Assembly: GCA_021397835.1 (NCBI GenBank) | Contig: JAJFZO010000889.1 | Coordinates: 4,278,001-4,342,000, forward strand | Length of the DNA: 64,000 nt | Source: Moringa oleifera | Lineage: Eukaryota; Streptophyta; Magnoliopsida; Brassicales; Moringaceae | Direction of reading: 5' to 3' | Shown here: positions 50,601-60,410 of the stretch, piece by piece | Position numbering within the stretch: position 1 is the stretch's first letter | Layout of the letters: each line of letters starts with the position of its first letter | Position numbers and translations under genes: made by a program | The notes under the pieces: generated by a model | Database searches by the model: none | Told to the model about the DNA's origin: nothing | Seen by the model: only the letters and a program-made list of their open reading frames with translations

Positions 50601-51078
50601 CAAAGACCGGTTGGGGACTCCTCGAGACACGCCTGAAGCAGCGCGTGTGCGTTAAGGAACAGCCGCTCAGAGCATGCGACTGTGCCCTGCGCGAGTTAAT
50701 GAACCTGTGACTTAGGCTGTCACAGTTAAGACAGGGTATCTGGTTTTATTTATTGTACGACAAAGTAAATCAGACACAACACATAGGAGGAGTATTTGTA
50801 TATCTTCGAAAGATTTTATTTATATTGGCTCATTCCCTAGAAAATCTGAGGGAGAAGACGCCCTTGTTTCGTGACATTGTTCTCCACGAGGCAAGTTATA
50901 TGGCTCCAAAACTGGGAGGAGGTCCTCTTCTGTTTGGCTTCTTCTACAGCTTTTCCTTCTTCGGTCTTGCTGGTTGAGTATACAAGGAAGAACTTGGTGT
51001 GAAGAGTAAAGCTGAGCTGGTTTTGCCTTGCAGACTGCAATTGTCAAACCCTTTTCTTTCTGGGTTTTCTCTCCATTT
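44691..51078. other. Gene-poor AT-rich region
   Basis: No gene is supported across 6.4 kb. From 44.7 to 45.7 kb lies the upstream region of the second lipase, including a promoter-like TATATATA at about 45440 followed by a leader-like AGAAAAAGAAAGAAAATC stretch but no open gene. From 45.8 to 50.3 kb the DNA is mostly extreme AT-rich sequence with dispersed similar strings, broken by a more balanced island at about 47.3-47.9 kb. From 50.4 to 51.08 kb is the promoter and leader of the sulfotransferase-like gene, including a GC-richer patch at 50600-50720. Confidence 0.5.
49771..50270. repeat. Imperfect AT-rich foldback (inverted repeat), possible MITE remnant
   Basis: The 19 bases at 49835-49853 (ATCTAAATAAATTTTAATA) are exactly complementary in reverse to 50190-50208. 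Flanking sequence on both sides also pairs imperfectly for roughly 100 bases, with a spacer of about 330 bases. In such AT-rich DNA chance matching is easier, but the 19-base exact core with extended similarity suggests a decayed inverted-repeat element. Ends and target duplication were not found. Confidence 0.45.
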
Positions 51079-51090
51079 ATGGGAATAGCA

Positions 51091-53635
51091 ATGGCTGAGT
51101 ACATCTGCCTCTTCAACAAGGTACAATCGATTAATTCATTATATTTGCTTTTCGCTCCTCCTCTGTGATCCTTGCTTCACCAAACGGCTTTTTACTTCTT
51201 TTGTTCTTTATATTTTGTTTTTTATTCGAATGGGTACGGAAGATAATCAGCTGATTTCCATTTCCCTGAAAGTTATGCTTGTTGCTGTAGTTCTCCGTCA
51301 AAGTTTCCTTTTCGAGATTATTCTTGCTTTTTTTTTTTTTTTTTTTTTTTTTGTTTTTGGGGTGACTGATTGATAGCTATGAACGATTTTTCTGGATAAG
51401 TTTGATGGAGATTAATGTAGTTCTCTATGGATGTTCCTGATCTGGGTTTGTCACTCGCTATAACACCCAGCAGCACATCGACATCTTATTTGATTTTCTG
51501 GGTATATTGTTGCCTGTTTTGGCCAGAAACAAAACACATTGTGTTTGCCGTTCCTCTGAAAGACTAATATTCTCTTTGGGATTCCTCGCACTTTTGATAG
51601 TTCTCTGTTTGATTTCATTATGGTTTGTGCACCCAAGATTACTTTCTGTTCTTCACGAATTTGCCCTTTCTTCAATTCTTCTATTTGGTTACTCTCCTGC
51701 ATCTCTCTGGTTACTTGGGCTGCCTATTTCATCTTTCTTAGTAATCTATCCCTTCTGTATTTTATTGATACTTGTCTATTTCATGTGTAACAGGATGGTA
51801 TTCTGGTTATAAAGCCTCCTAAGAAGTCACCACTGTTCTTAAGGATGATAGTACTAGTATTTGCTATGGTATGTGGTGTTTTTATCTGCTCAGTCTGCCT
51901 AAAGCAGATAAGCAGCGTAACCAAGATTAAATTTGAAAACATCCAGGTCGTTGAAAGGTCTTCACATGATGATATTACCGTCTGGCAATTAGAAATTCCT
52001 CGAATCCATTACCCAGAACCCGAAACTTTTAGTAGGTAATTGCGTGTTCTTCTTTTGGTTTTTGACTTCTGGTGTTTCTGTATCTGATTTAGTTCCATAC
52101 TGATTGATTAACAGGGCTGAGTGTGCACATAATCCTGTACGGTTCTTTGCCATATTGTCGATGCAGAGATCAGGAAGTGGATGGTTTGAGACATTGTTAA
52201 ATAGTCATATGAACGTAAGCTCAAATGGAGAGATCTTCTCTGTTATAGACAGAAGGAGCAATGTTTCTTCAATTATAAAAACTCTAGATAAAGTTTACAA
52301 TTTGGACTGGTTCACCAGCGCTTCCAAGAACGAGTGCTCTGCAGCTGTGGGCTTCAAGTGGATGCTCAATCAGGTACACAATTTCTTCAGCTTTGAGATT
52401 ATAAATACATGTTAATGAATAATGTTAACCTAGAACTCAAAACCATAAATCTAACTTCTTGTTCATTGAAGATGCATGGCGTTTTGAGTTAATCCCAGCC
52501 TGCATTTGGTGTTAACAGCTACTAATTTTTCCGTTTCTATCTCGTTTTCATTCATGTACTTCCGATATAAGGAAGTTTATCAGTTTTGAAAGAAAACTGA
52601 GGATTTCATTATTGTTCCTTTACTGTTAAACAATCAGGGAGATCTTCTTCCTACTCTGAGAGCCTGTAGATAAACTGTTCGAAGGTCTAGTAGGTCATAA
52701 ATAGTAACCTTATATGATTCTTCTCCTTGATATGTAAAGAATATATGCAAGCCTACATTATCCTAGAGCAGCATCTAGGGTGAAAACTTCCTTGTCTCAA
52801 TTTAATACCTTCTGCAATTTCGGGTACCTGCAGTCTTGCTGAACTGCATCTAATCGTCCTTGCCAAGACATTAAATTGATGGAAATACGCTATAGTTTGA
52901 TCCGATGTTGTTATACTTTTTGCAGGGATTGATGAAGTACCATGAAGAAATAGTAGAATATTTCAATCGCAGGGGTGTCTCTGCCATATTTCTCTTCAGA
53001 AGAAACCTATTGCGAAGGATGGTTTCAGTGCTTGCAAACTCCTATGATCGCCATGCCAAACTACTGAATGGAACCCATAAGTCTCATGTGCATTCAGTAG
53101 ATGAGGTTTCTCTATTTCTCCCTCTCATTCTCTCTTTCCTTCAGCTTCTCAAGCTCCTGAACTCTCGGCCTGTAAATTCTTGTAGGCCGATAAACTTTCA
53201 AAGTACAAGCCAGTAATCAAAACCACGTCGTTGATAAATGATCTGAGGGAAGCCGAGGTAGCAGCTGCCAAGGCTTTGGAATACTTCAATACCACCCGGC
53301 ACATTGTACTATACTATGAGGACCTCATCAAGAACCCCAAGGTATAAGATTGCAAACAATTTCTAGTTACCAGATTTCTTGCTTAGATCCTGATGTTAAT
53401 GATTCTGGTCATTTAAACATGTTATCCGATCTTGGGCTGCAACAATCATTCTTGATTCTTCTTGCAGAAACTAAAAAGAGTTCAAGAGTTTTTGAACATC
53501 CCCAAGATGAAACTAACAAGCCGGCAGGTCAAGATACACAAAGGTCCATTGTCGGATCACATCAAGAACTGGGACGACGTGAACAAGACTCTCAACGGAA
53601 CAGGATACGAGCAATTCCTCCATGCAGACTATTAG
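51091..53635 (+). CDS. NodH-like sulfotransferase-family membrane protein (plant P-loop type)
   Basis: Six exons join in phase: 51091-51120, 51794-52035, 52115-52373, 52926-53105, 53186-53341 and 53468-53635 (344 residues). The start was put at MAEYICLFNK because related plant proteins begin MAE; an in-frame ATG at 51079 would add MGIA. The first 27 residues are cytosolic-looking with the PPKKSPLF motif. One transmembrane helix follows at about 28-46, then a lumenal domain, the topology of a Golgi type II enzyme. The PAPS-binding 5' loop is SMQRSGSGW (106-114) and a 3'-phosphate-type motif is FLFRRNLLRRMVS (199-211). Several Asn-x-Ser/Thr sites occur. The fold class is that of bacterial NodH and eukaryotic carbohydrate sulfotransferases. 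The substrate is unknown, and plant members are usually labelled only P-loop NTPase family. Intron 1 holds a 25-T run. Confidence 0.9.
51328..51352. repeat. Poly-T run (25 T) in intron 1 of the sulfotransferase-like gene
   Basis: Uninterrupted T tract about 440 bases before the exon 2 acceptor. It could be the tail of an old retroposed sequence on the minus strand, but no body is recognisable. Confidence 0.85.
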
Positions 53636-55729
53636 AAAGATAACCCTGCTGCTGACTCAAGGAAAGGTGTGAATAGCAACATCAGCTAATTTTTATTACA
53701 GAAGCTGACAGTATAGATGCCTGGATGAGATTTCGGCTGCCAGAACTGGCACAAGGCTTCTGGTAGCTTTTGTCTGTGTCAACACCGCGTTGATCTTTGA
53801 ATCACTATTTCTTCCCTAACTTTTGTAGTTTTTCAAATTGATTTTCTTCTTATGGATCAAATAGACACTGATGAATATGTCAACTAATCAAAGTTTGAGG
53901 GAGCAAATGTATAAAGCTAAGAGCTGTTCACCTTTCTCTCTGCTTTGTTTATTTGATTGTTTAAAGGAGACTTGGAATTTTCAAAAAACTTGACTTCTTG
54001 ATCCAAGAAGTGGTCAATATTTCAGTCAGGATTTAGAATTTTCAGGAGATTTTACATACTTCTAGGTTTATTTATTTTTCAATTGAGATGTCTGATTATA
54101 TATGATTTTTTAATCTTAATTAGTTGAGTTTTCTTTTTATAATTTTTTTTTTTGCAAATTAATTTATTTTTAATATTATAATTTATGTAAAAAAAATTGT
54201 TATTAATGAGGATAACTTTGTAGTTTCTCATTCAAACGAGCGATTGAATGCTTTTAATGAAATGAATTAATTGCTTCAAAAAAAAAAAACAGAAATGAAT
54301 TAATAAATACTATAAGAATGTATTGAACTCAACTAATGCCGTTGGAATTTTCTTTCAAGTCCATATCACAAATCTCCATTTTTCATGTGGTTACCATTTT
54401 ATTGAAAAATTAAATAATAATATATGCTATAGGCTATCTCGGCATAATTCATACAAATATGAAAAAAATATTTCTTATAATAAAAATGTATTTTTTATTA
54501 ATATAATTAACAACATTAAACTGACCCAATTGAGTTTAGTTCAAATTTTAGTAGGCCCAAGTATGACTTAGGCAGTGGACCAACTTGAAGACACGACTAG
54601 TTAACAAGCTTGGCCTTTTATGTTGACTAGTTGCAAATGGGCTTGCAAGTGACAGGTTTCAACAGTAATTCAATGACCACAACACGTTAAGGCTCGTGAA
54701 CTCTAAAAAAATAAATAAAATAAAAAATAAAATGAAGTTTAGAGATATTAAAATTTTAATAAATATTAATTATTTTGAAAAATAAATAATATATAATAAT
54801 AAAAATTATTAAAAATTCTGAGCTTTGTTTTCTCTCTTATCAAATTTTAACTTTTAAAATGTATTCAAACAAGTCTAGATTTATCAAATTGATCAAGTTG
54901 AATCCTATAAAAATTTTTAAACTTAAAAATATTTAAATTGAAGATCTTAACTTAAATTTTTTTTACACATATAAAAAAATATTTTGGATATAATAAATAT
55001 TTTTAGTGTTATAAAAAATGTAGAAATTTATGAAAAATAGTTTATTGGTTGAAAATATCTAAATTTGATGGATGAAATTGAAATAAAATTTAAAATCTAT
55101 TTGAATAATTTTTAAAGCATTTTAATAATAAAAATATCATTCATTTTTCATAATTATTTTTATTAATTTTTAATTTAGATAAAATTAATAGATGAATGTT
55201 TGTTTGAAAACGTGTTAAAGTTAGAGTTTGATTGAAGAGAATACAAAATTTAAATTTTAAAATAATATTTACTTTTAAATTTAATGAATATAAAATATTA
55301 GCTTATTAAATTTAGTATATTTTTATTTAAATAAAAAATTAATGAACTTAAAAGCACTTATTTAGTGAAAAGTGATTTTTTTCCAAAAAAATAAAAATGA
55401 AACAAACCAAAGAAAAGAATAAAGTTTATAGTTTAAAAATGTTGTTCAATGAGACTTGATACATTTTTATCTTAAAAAGAAAGTAAAGTGTTAATAAGGT
55501 TCCAAGAAAGCAAAAACATGTTTTTAATGAAAGCCAATATTTTCTTTAATAATTTTTTTACAAAATAAAATAAATAAAAAATAATAGAAAGGTTCATGAG
55601 TTTTTAAATTTTTATTTAACAAATATTAATTTTTTATTCAAAAATTTGAAAGAAACAATAGATCATAATTGGCATAAAATTGTCAATTTTAATGAAATTT
55701 AATTTATAGGCATTAAAAAAAAATTGAAA
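53636..55729. other. Intergenic, AT-rich, no gene seen
   Basis: 3' UTR of the sulfotransferase-like gene (to about 53950), then AT-rich DNA. Around 54720-55350 it shares short strings with the AT-rich DNA at 49.7-50.3 kb, suggesting a dispersed repeat family. Confidence 0.5.
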
Positions 55730-58250
55730 CAGGGATTATTTAAAAGCTATTGAACTAGTAAGGGTTACTCAAGTGCAAGTTGATCCTCTTGTATAATTAA
55801 AAAATGGAAACAAGTTAAAATTAATAATAATGTAAAGATTCTTAAAATATTTATTTAATAAAAATAATTTTTTACTTATGGAAAAAATTATAATAATAAT
55901 AAAATTATGCTTAAAGTTAGTGGAAGAGATCTTATGTTGAAATTTGTTTTAATTATCTTATTGACACACACTACACGATTTTATTTTTAAAGATTTTATT
56001 CATTTTAAAATATATCTTACAGAATTCAGTATATTCTAATGATACTTAAAATTAATAATATAAATTTTACGTGTAAATCATTTAAAGTATTATTTGTTTT
56101 GATACTGATCGTTATTGACATAAATTATAGATTTTATTTTAAAAATATTATTTATTTTAAAAAATATTATAAAATTAAAATATGCATAAATTTTATATAC
56201 TATTTTATTGATGAATGTGTAAGCAAACGTCAGATTGAATTCATCTTTTTGAGATTTTAAAAATGAGGAAATATCATAAAATTTGATGGAGATGTTTGTG
56301 GCACTTCTTATGGGGCTATGGAAGAAGGCCCGTTCACTACCAATCATTAGTCCAATGAGCGAAAGATGACCGACCAGCGAGGTGGAAATAAGCTCCAAGC
56401 CTAGCAACGTATGCACATTTTGTTCAACCTTCGGCCACTCTACAAGTAGGAGTTGACGGTAGCGTGTGGGAAGAACTGCTTAAGCAGCATACTTAGCTAA
56501 CCAGTTGGCATTCGTAAATTTCATGTTGATTCTCGCTGAAAACCATGCACCGAATTAACTTTCAGAGAGGCAGGACGCGTGCTCAAGCTCTATAAATACC
56601 CAAGAATGCTACTAGAACAAGATTAAGTTACCTCTTAATATCGTATTGTCGTTAATTTATCTACTGATTTAGATATTAAAGTGATTCTATAAAAAACTCT
56701 GTGCTCAATTTTTTTTAAGTTTGCAATGATAAAGTTCGTAACCCTTTTTTACCATTTGAAGCAGACCTCTCTTTCTCCCTTCGAACCTCTTGATTCGAGC
56801 TCTTTTTTTTTTTCCCCTCTCTACATCAAATTATATATATATGTACAACCAAAGTTGATCTTATTTTATAAATAAAAAATGAAATATACACAAAATAATT
56901 TTAAGGTGGATAACCTTAGCACTTTTATTCAATAAAAGTTAATCACTTTTTTATAAAACAATAAAAAGATGGTAAGCAATAATAAAATTTATGGACTTGC
57001 AAATATTTGCTTTACCAAAGTTAATCCTCTTTTGTAATTAAAAAAGAAAAAATAAGGAAAAAAATATTTATTTAATTAAGGCTTATCTTTTTTTTTTTAA
57101 AAAAAAGTTGATACTCTTTATAAATTAGAAAAAAAAAAAGAGTGAGATAGATAAAATTAAATAAAAATTAGGTTCGTGACCTCAAGACTTTTATCTAATA
57201 AAAATTAATTCCTTCTACAAAAAGAATTAAAGAAAACAAGAAATAATAATAAAGACAATGAGCATAGAAATAATAATTTACTGAATATTGCTTTTTATTT
57301 TAAAAAATTTAAAATAATAACAAGAGCCACAAACGTATCATACAGTTACTTAGTGAAAATCGACCCTTTTTTCTTTTGAAGATTAGTGAAAGTTGATGCT
57401 CTTTCATAATAAAAATAAAAATGAAGTAAATGATAAATAATAATATAAGATCAATTGTCTAAAACTATTTATTTAATAAAAAGCAGCCTTTTTTTGTCCA
57501 AATAAAATTATAGTAAGGCCCATGGGCCGAAAAATATTTCTGATAAACTGACTTTTTATATATATTCAGAAAATAAAGTAGATTAAAGTGAATATAAGGG
57601 CCTTAAAATTTTTTATTTACTAAAAATCAATCTTTATATGTATAAAGAAAAATAAGAGGTAAAAATAAGTCTCATTAACTTAGAAATATTTATTTATCGA
57701 TAATAGTTTTTTTTTTTAAATATTGAATCATATGAAAGATAATAATAAATTAAATTATTTGAAAACATCAATTTGATTAAAAACCATTTTTAACAAAAAA
57801 AAGTAAAACAAACATGAGGGCCATTAGTCTAAAAAAATCTTTTTGATTAAAATTATTTATTGTAAATTTGAAAAATAAAAAATAAATGAAATTTTTATTT
57901 ATTTGTAATAAAAACGAACAATTCAAGATGAATAGAAATAAACAAAGTAGGTAGATATCCGTAATAATAAAGTGAATGAACTTAAATTTTTTAATAAAAG
58001 ATATTTTGTTTTATAAATATTTAAAAAACAAAATGAAGTAGATATAAGCAATGTAAAAGCCAATTTTTTTTTTTTAACAAAAGAAATTTTATTTTAGAAA
58101 TATTTAAAAAAAGAAGTAAATATAAGCAATATAAAAGCCAATGTGCATTAAAACATTTTTTTTAAAAAGAAAATCAATTATTTTTTTAAAATTATTAATA
58201 ATAAAGTCGATGAACCCAAATATATTTATTTAATACAAAATTTATAATGA
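55730..58250. repeat. Degenerate AT-rich tandem-repeat field, unit about 75 bases or a doubled form
   Basis: A motif like AAATATTTATTTAATAAAAATTAATC(C)TTTTT, often preceded by a GGCC or GACC-containing segment and followed by TATAATTAAAAAA and a purine-rich AAGTAAATAATAA part, recurs. I noted cores near 55850, 56925, 57062, 57190, 57345, 57465, 57612, 57690, 57840, 57985, 58062, 58152 and 58212. Spacings cluster at about 70-90 and 120-150 bases. Copies have diverged strongly. An LTR-like fragment (56270-56740) sits inside the field. No coding capacity is evident. Confidence 0.6.
56270..56740 (+). mobile_element. LTR-like retrotransposon fragment
   Basis: A GC-richer island inside the AT-rich repeat field. 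It has a TATA box (TATAAATA at 56591-56598), then a leader-like stretch that ends with ACTGATTTAGATATTAAAGTGATTCTATAAAAAACTC..., recalling the R/U5 part of plant Ty3-type LTRs (tACTGACTTgagcgTcggAGTG). No gag or pol sequence lies next to it, so it may be a solo or truncated LTR. Its limits are approximate. Confidence 0.45.
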
Positions 58251-59651
58251 TAGTATGCATGAAATGATGAAACCTACAAAACAATTACTATTATATATAG
58301 AAAATTCATGTGTATATATAAATTAAGTAACTTTTATTATTATTGGGATCTTCTTGACGTCTCCTCTCTTCAAATATTGGAACTCCTTAGCCTTTTTTGT
58401 TGTTTTGTAGCTTTAGCAATCTGTCCACACAGAAGCCATCTACTTAATTAAAGCCAGAACAGCTTTCTGGCAAGTGAGATTACGGCCCCAAAACGCGAGA
58501 GAAGTTAACATTAATCAAAAGGCTGCGAAGATACAATAGAGTTAATGGGCAGATAACAGGCAGTAGGTTGGAAAGCTGAAGCATGCGACTCGTCCGAATC
58601 AAAATTGTTATTATTTAGTGAGTATACAAGTAGAGAAAGATGTCGACAAAAGGTGAATGGTGGGCACTGCTTGAGTAGTACACCAACTTGCCTTCCACAA
58701 TACCTCTTTTTGTTTCTGCAGCTTATTAATTATATATTTGCAAGTTCCAACTATACTTATAATATAGTTTAACTCCTTGAAATCATACCTAAACCACCAC
58801 ATTGTATTGGTTCATATATAATTCGGAAAGCTGTCGTTTTGCTGATCTCAACTTTGAATGGACTGACAGCCACGGAGCTTTCTGCAGTATATCACTCTTC
58901 AAACGTTAGGGGGAAATTAATAAAAGATCAGCGGTTGCATGGGCCATGCAAACTGTTGACATTGACAGGACATCCTAAGACCACCAGGAGCTATGGCGGC
59001 GGTGGTGGTGGTGGACGGGTTGCCAAGGGAGATGATGTGGCGGTGAATCGGAGCAGTCAGACAGTGGATGTAAGGAGAGCTGAGAGAACATGAGAGAGAC
59101 GGAAGAAGCAAGACTTAATTAATCTCTCCTATGGGGCCTGCAGAGAAGCCTTAATTTCACAAGATAAATTAAAGAGCAATCTGATAATTATTTAAACAAA
59201 ACGTTATTAAATGAAAGGTCTGTATTGTCAATTGAGATGGGCGGCCAAGTTTTAGGCTTGACAGGTAGGATGCCATATAGGACAACTCAAGAACACTTTA
59301 CCCACAAAGTAATCGAGCTGAAATGTTAATATAACATGCATATGTAACTTTAGCAAGCTAATAACTGGAACTATTGAATTAGTATTGCACACATACTTAG
59401 TCAATTAATTAATTAATTCTATACAGCATACTTTACAAACAACAACTAGAAGACTCTCAGCTTAAGCTTCAAGCATGAAAGTTAGGACATGGAAACATGA
59501 TGCGAGTATGATACCATGTTTTTTATTTTAAAAAAAAAATAAAAAAATCTGATCTTACATTAAATATGCCCTAACTTTTGCATTTTAAACTGTAACAACT
59601 CACATTGGTTAATACTGTTGAACCCATACATGGTTCTTTGGTTATTCCTTC
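58251..59651. other. Upstream region of the CEP gene; one unassigned small ORF
   Basis: Ordinary AT-rich intergenic DNA. At 58839-59093 (+) an 84-codon frame contains a seven-glycine run and a charged end (DDVAVNRSSQTVDVRRAERT), with a 64-codon frame opposite. Neither has a signal peptide or known peptide motif. I do not call it a gene. Confidence 0.4.
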
Positions 59652-59659
59652 TATAAATA
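59652..59659 (+). promoter_or_regulatory. TATA box of the CEP precursor gene
   Basis: A perfect TATAAATA, 134 bases before the start codon at 59786, followed by a CT-rich leader (CTCTCTCACACACTTTCACTCTC). Confidence 0.7.
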
Positions 59660-59785
59660 CCCAGGGGGAGGACGGGTTCTATGCAAGTCATTTGCTTACC
59701 TCATTCTTTCTATTAAGTTCTCAGCTAGGCAACTCTCTGCTTAGTTGCTCACTCTCTCACACACTTTCACTCTCAATCACTCACT

Positions 59786-60097
59786 ATGGCTCAAAACAAG
59801 GCACTCTCTACTTGTCTTCTCCTTTTGCTGCTTTTCTTCCATGGGATTCAGTCCCTTGAAGGAAGGCACCTCAAGTTAGAGAGGAAAGACAAACCTCAAG
59901 ACCCCGAAAATCGTAACACCATGCCTGGGAAAGAAACAACGAAAATTGTAGAGGCCAAAGTGGCTGATGGGTCTGCACCTGCACCACCAACCGTGCCCGT
60001 CGGCCAGTCCGTGCCACCACCTCCGGGCCACGTAGATGACTTCAGGCCCACAGCTCCTGGTCACAGCCCTGGTGTCGGTCACTCCATGCAGAACTAG
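59786..60097 (+). CDS. CEP-family secreted peptide precursor (C-terminally encoded peptide)
   Basis: Intronless gene for a 103-residue preproprotein of the CEP family, hormones that move from root to shoot and signal nitrogen status through CEPR receptor kinases in Arabidopsis and legumes. The N-terminus (MAQNKALSTC, then six Leu, FFHGIQSLEG) is a classic signal peptide cleaved around residue 23-26. A variable charged and Pro-rich region follows. The 15-residue CEP domain DFRPTAPGHSPGVGH is at 85-99, followed by the tail SMQN. It fits the family pattern with Pro at positions 4, 7 and 11, which are usually hydroxylated. Only one CEP domain is present. The gene has its own TATA box and a possible AATAAA signal at 60200-60205. 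It is short enough that automatic annotation often misses it. Confidence 0.95.
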   Translation: MAQNKALSTCLLLLLLFFHGIQSLEGRHLKLERKDKPQDPENRNTMPGKETTKIVEAKVADGSAPAPPTVPVGQSVPPPPGHVDDFRPTAPGHSPGVGHSMQN

Positions 60098-60199
60098 GGC
60101 AACTCTGATCGGTTATCAATATGCCTGCATGTCTTTTGGGCATGCACTTCCATGGTTTTTCACTTTGGACTGTAGCGTCCATTAGGAAATTGAAAACAA

Positions 60200-60205
60200 A
60201 ATAAA
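60200..60205 (+). terminator. Possible polyadenylation signal of the CEP gene
   Basis: AATAAA about 100 bases after the CEP stop codon, in a T-rich 3' flank. Plant signals are loose, so this is a candidate only. Confidence 0.4.
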
Positions 60206-60377
60206 AGCTTGGCTAGTTGTTTTATATGTATTGTGCTAAGTAGGATTATGTATTGATTTCTTGTTTTTATTCATTCAAGCATGCAATGTTTTCGTTTTAC
60301 TCTGCCTTTCTTCTCTGTCATTAGCATCTGCTATTTAATTAGTAATTTCTTTTGGTTAAAATAGAAATACATAGATA

Positions 60378-60410
60378 CTATATATATATATACACACACA
60401 CACACACATA
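60378..60410. repeat. (TA)n(CA)n compound microsatellite
   Basis: A TA run passes directly into a CA run over about 33 bases. Confidence 0.9.

Noticed and set aside
50600..50720. GC-richer patch with short palindromes upstream of the sulfotransferase-like gene
   Set aside because: Looks like ordinary promoter sequence; palindromes such as GCATGC are too short to call a site.
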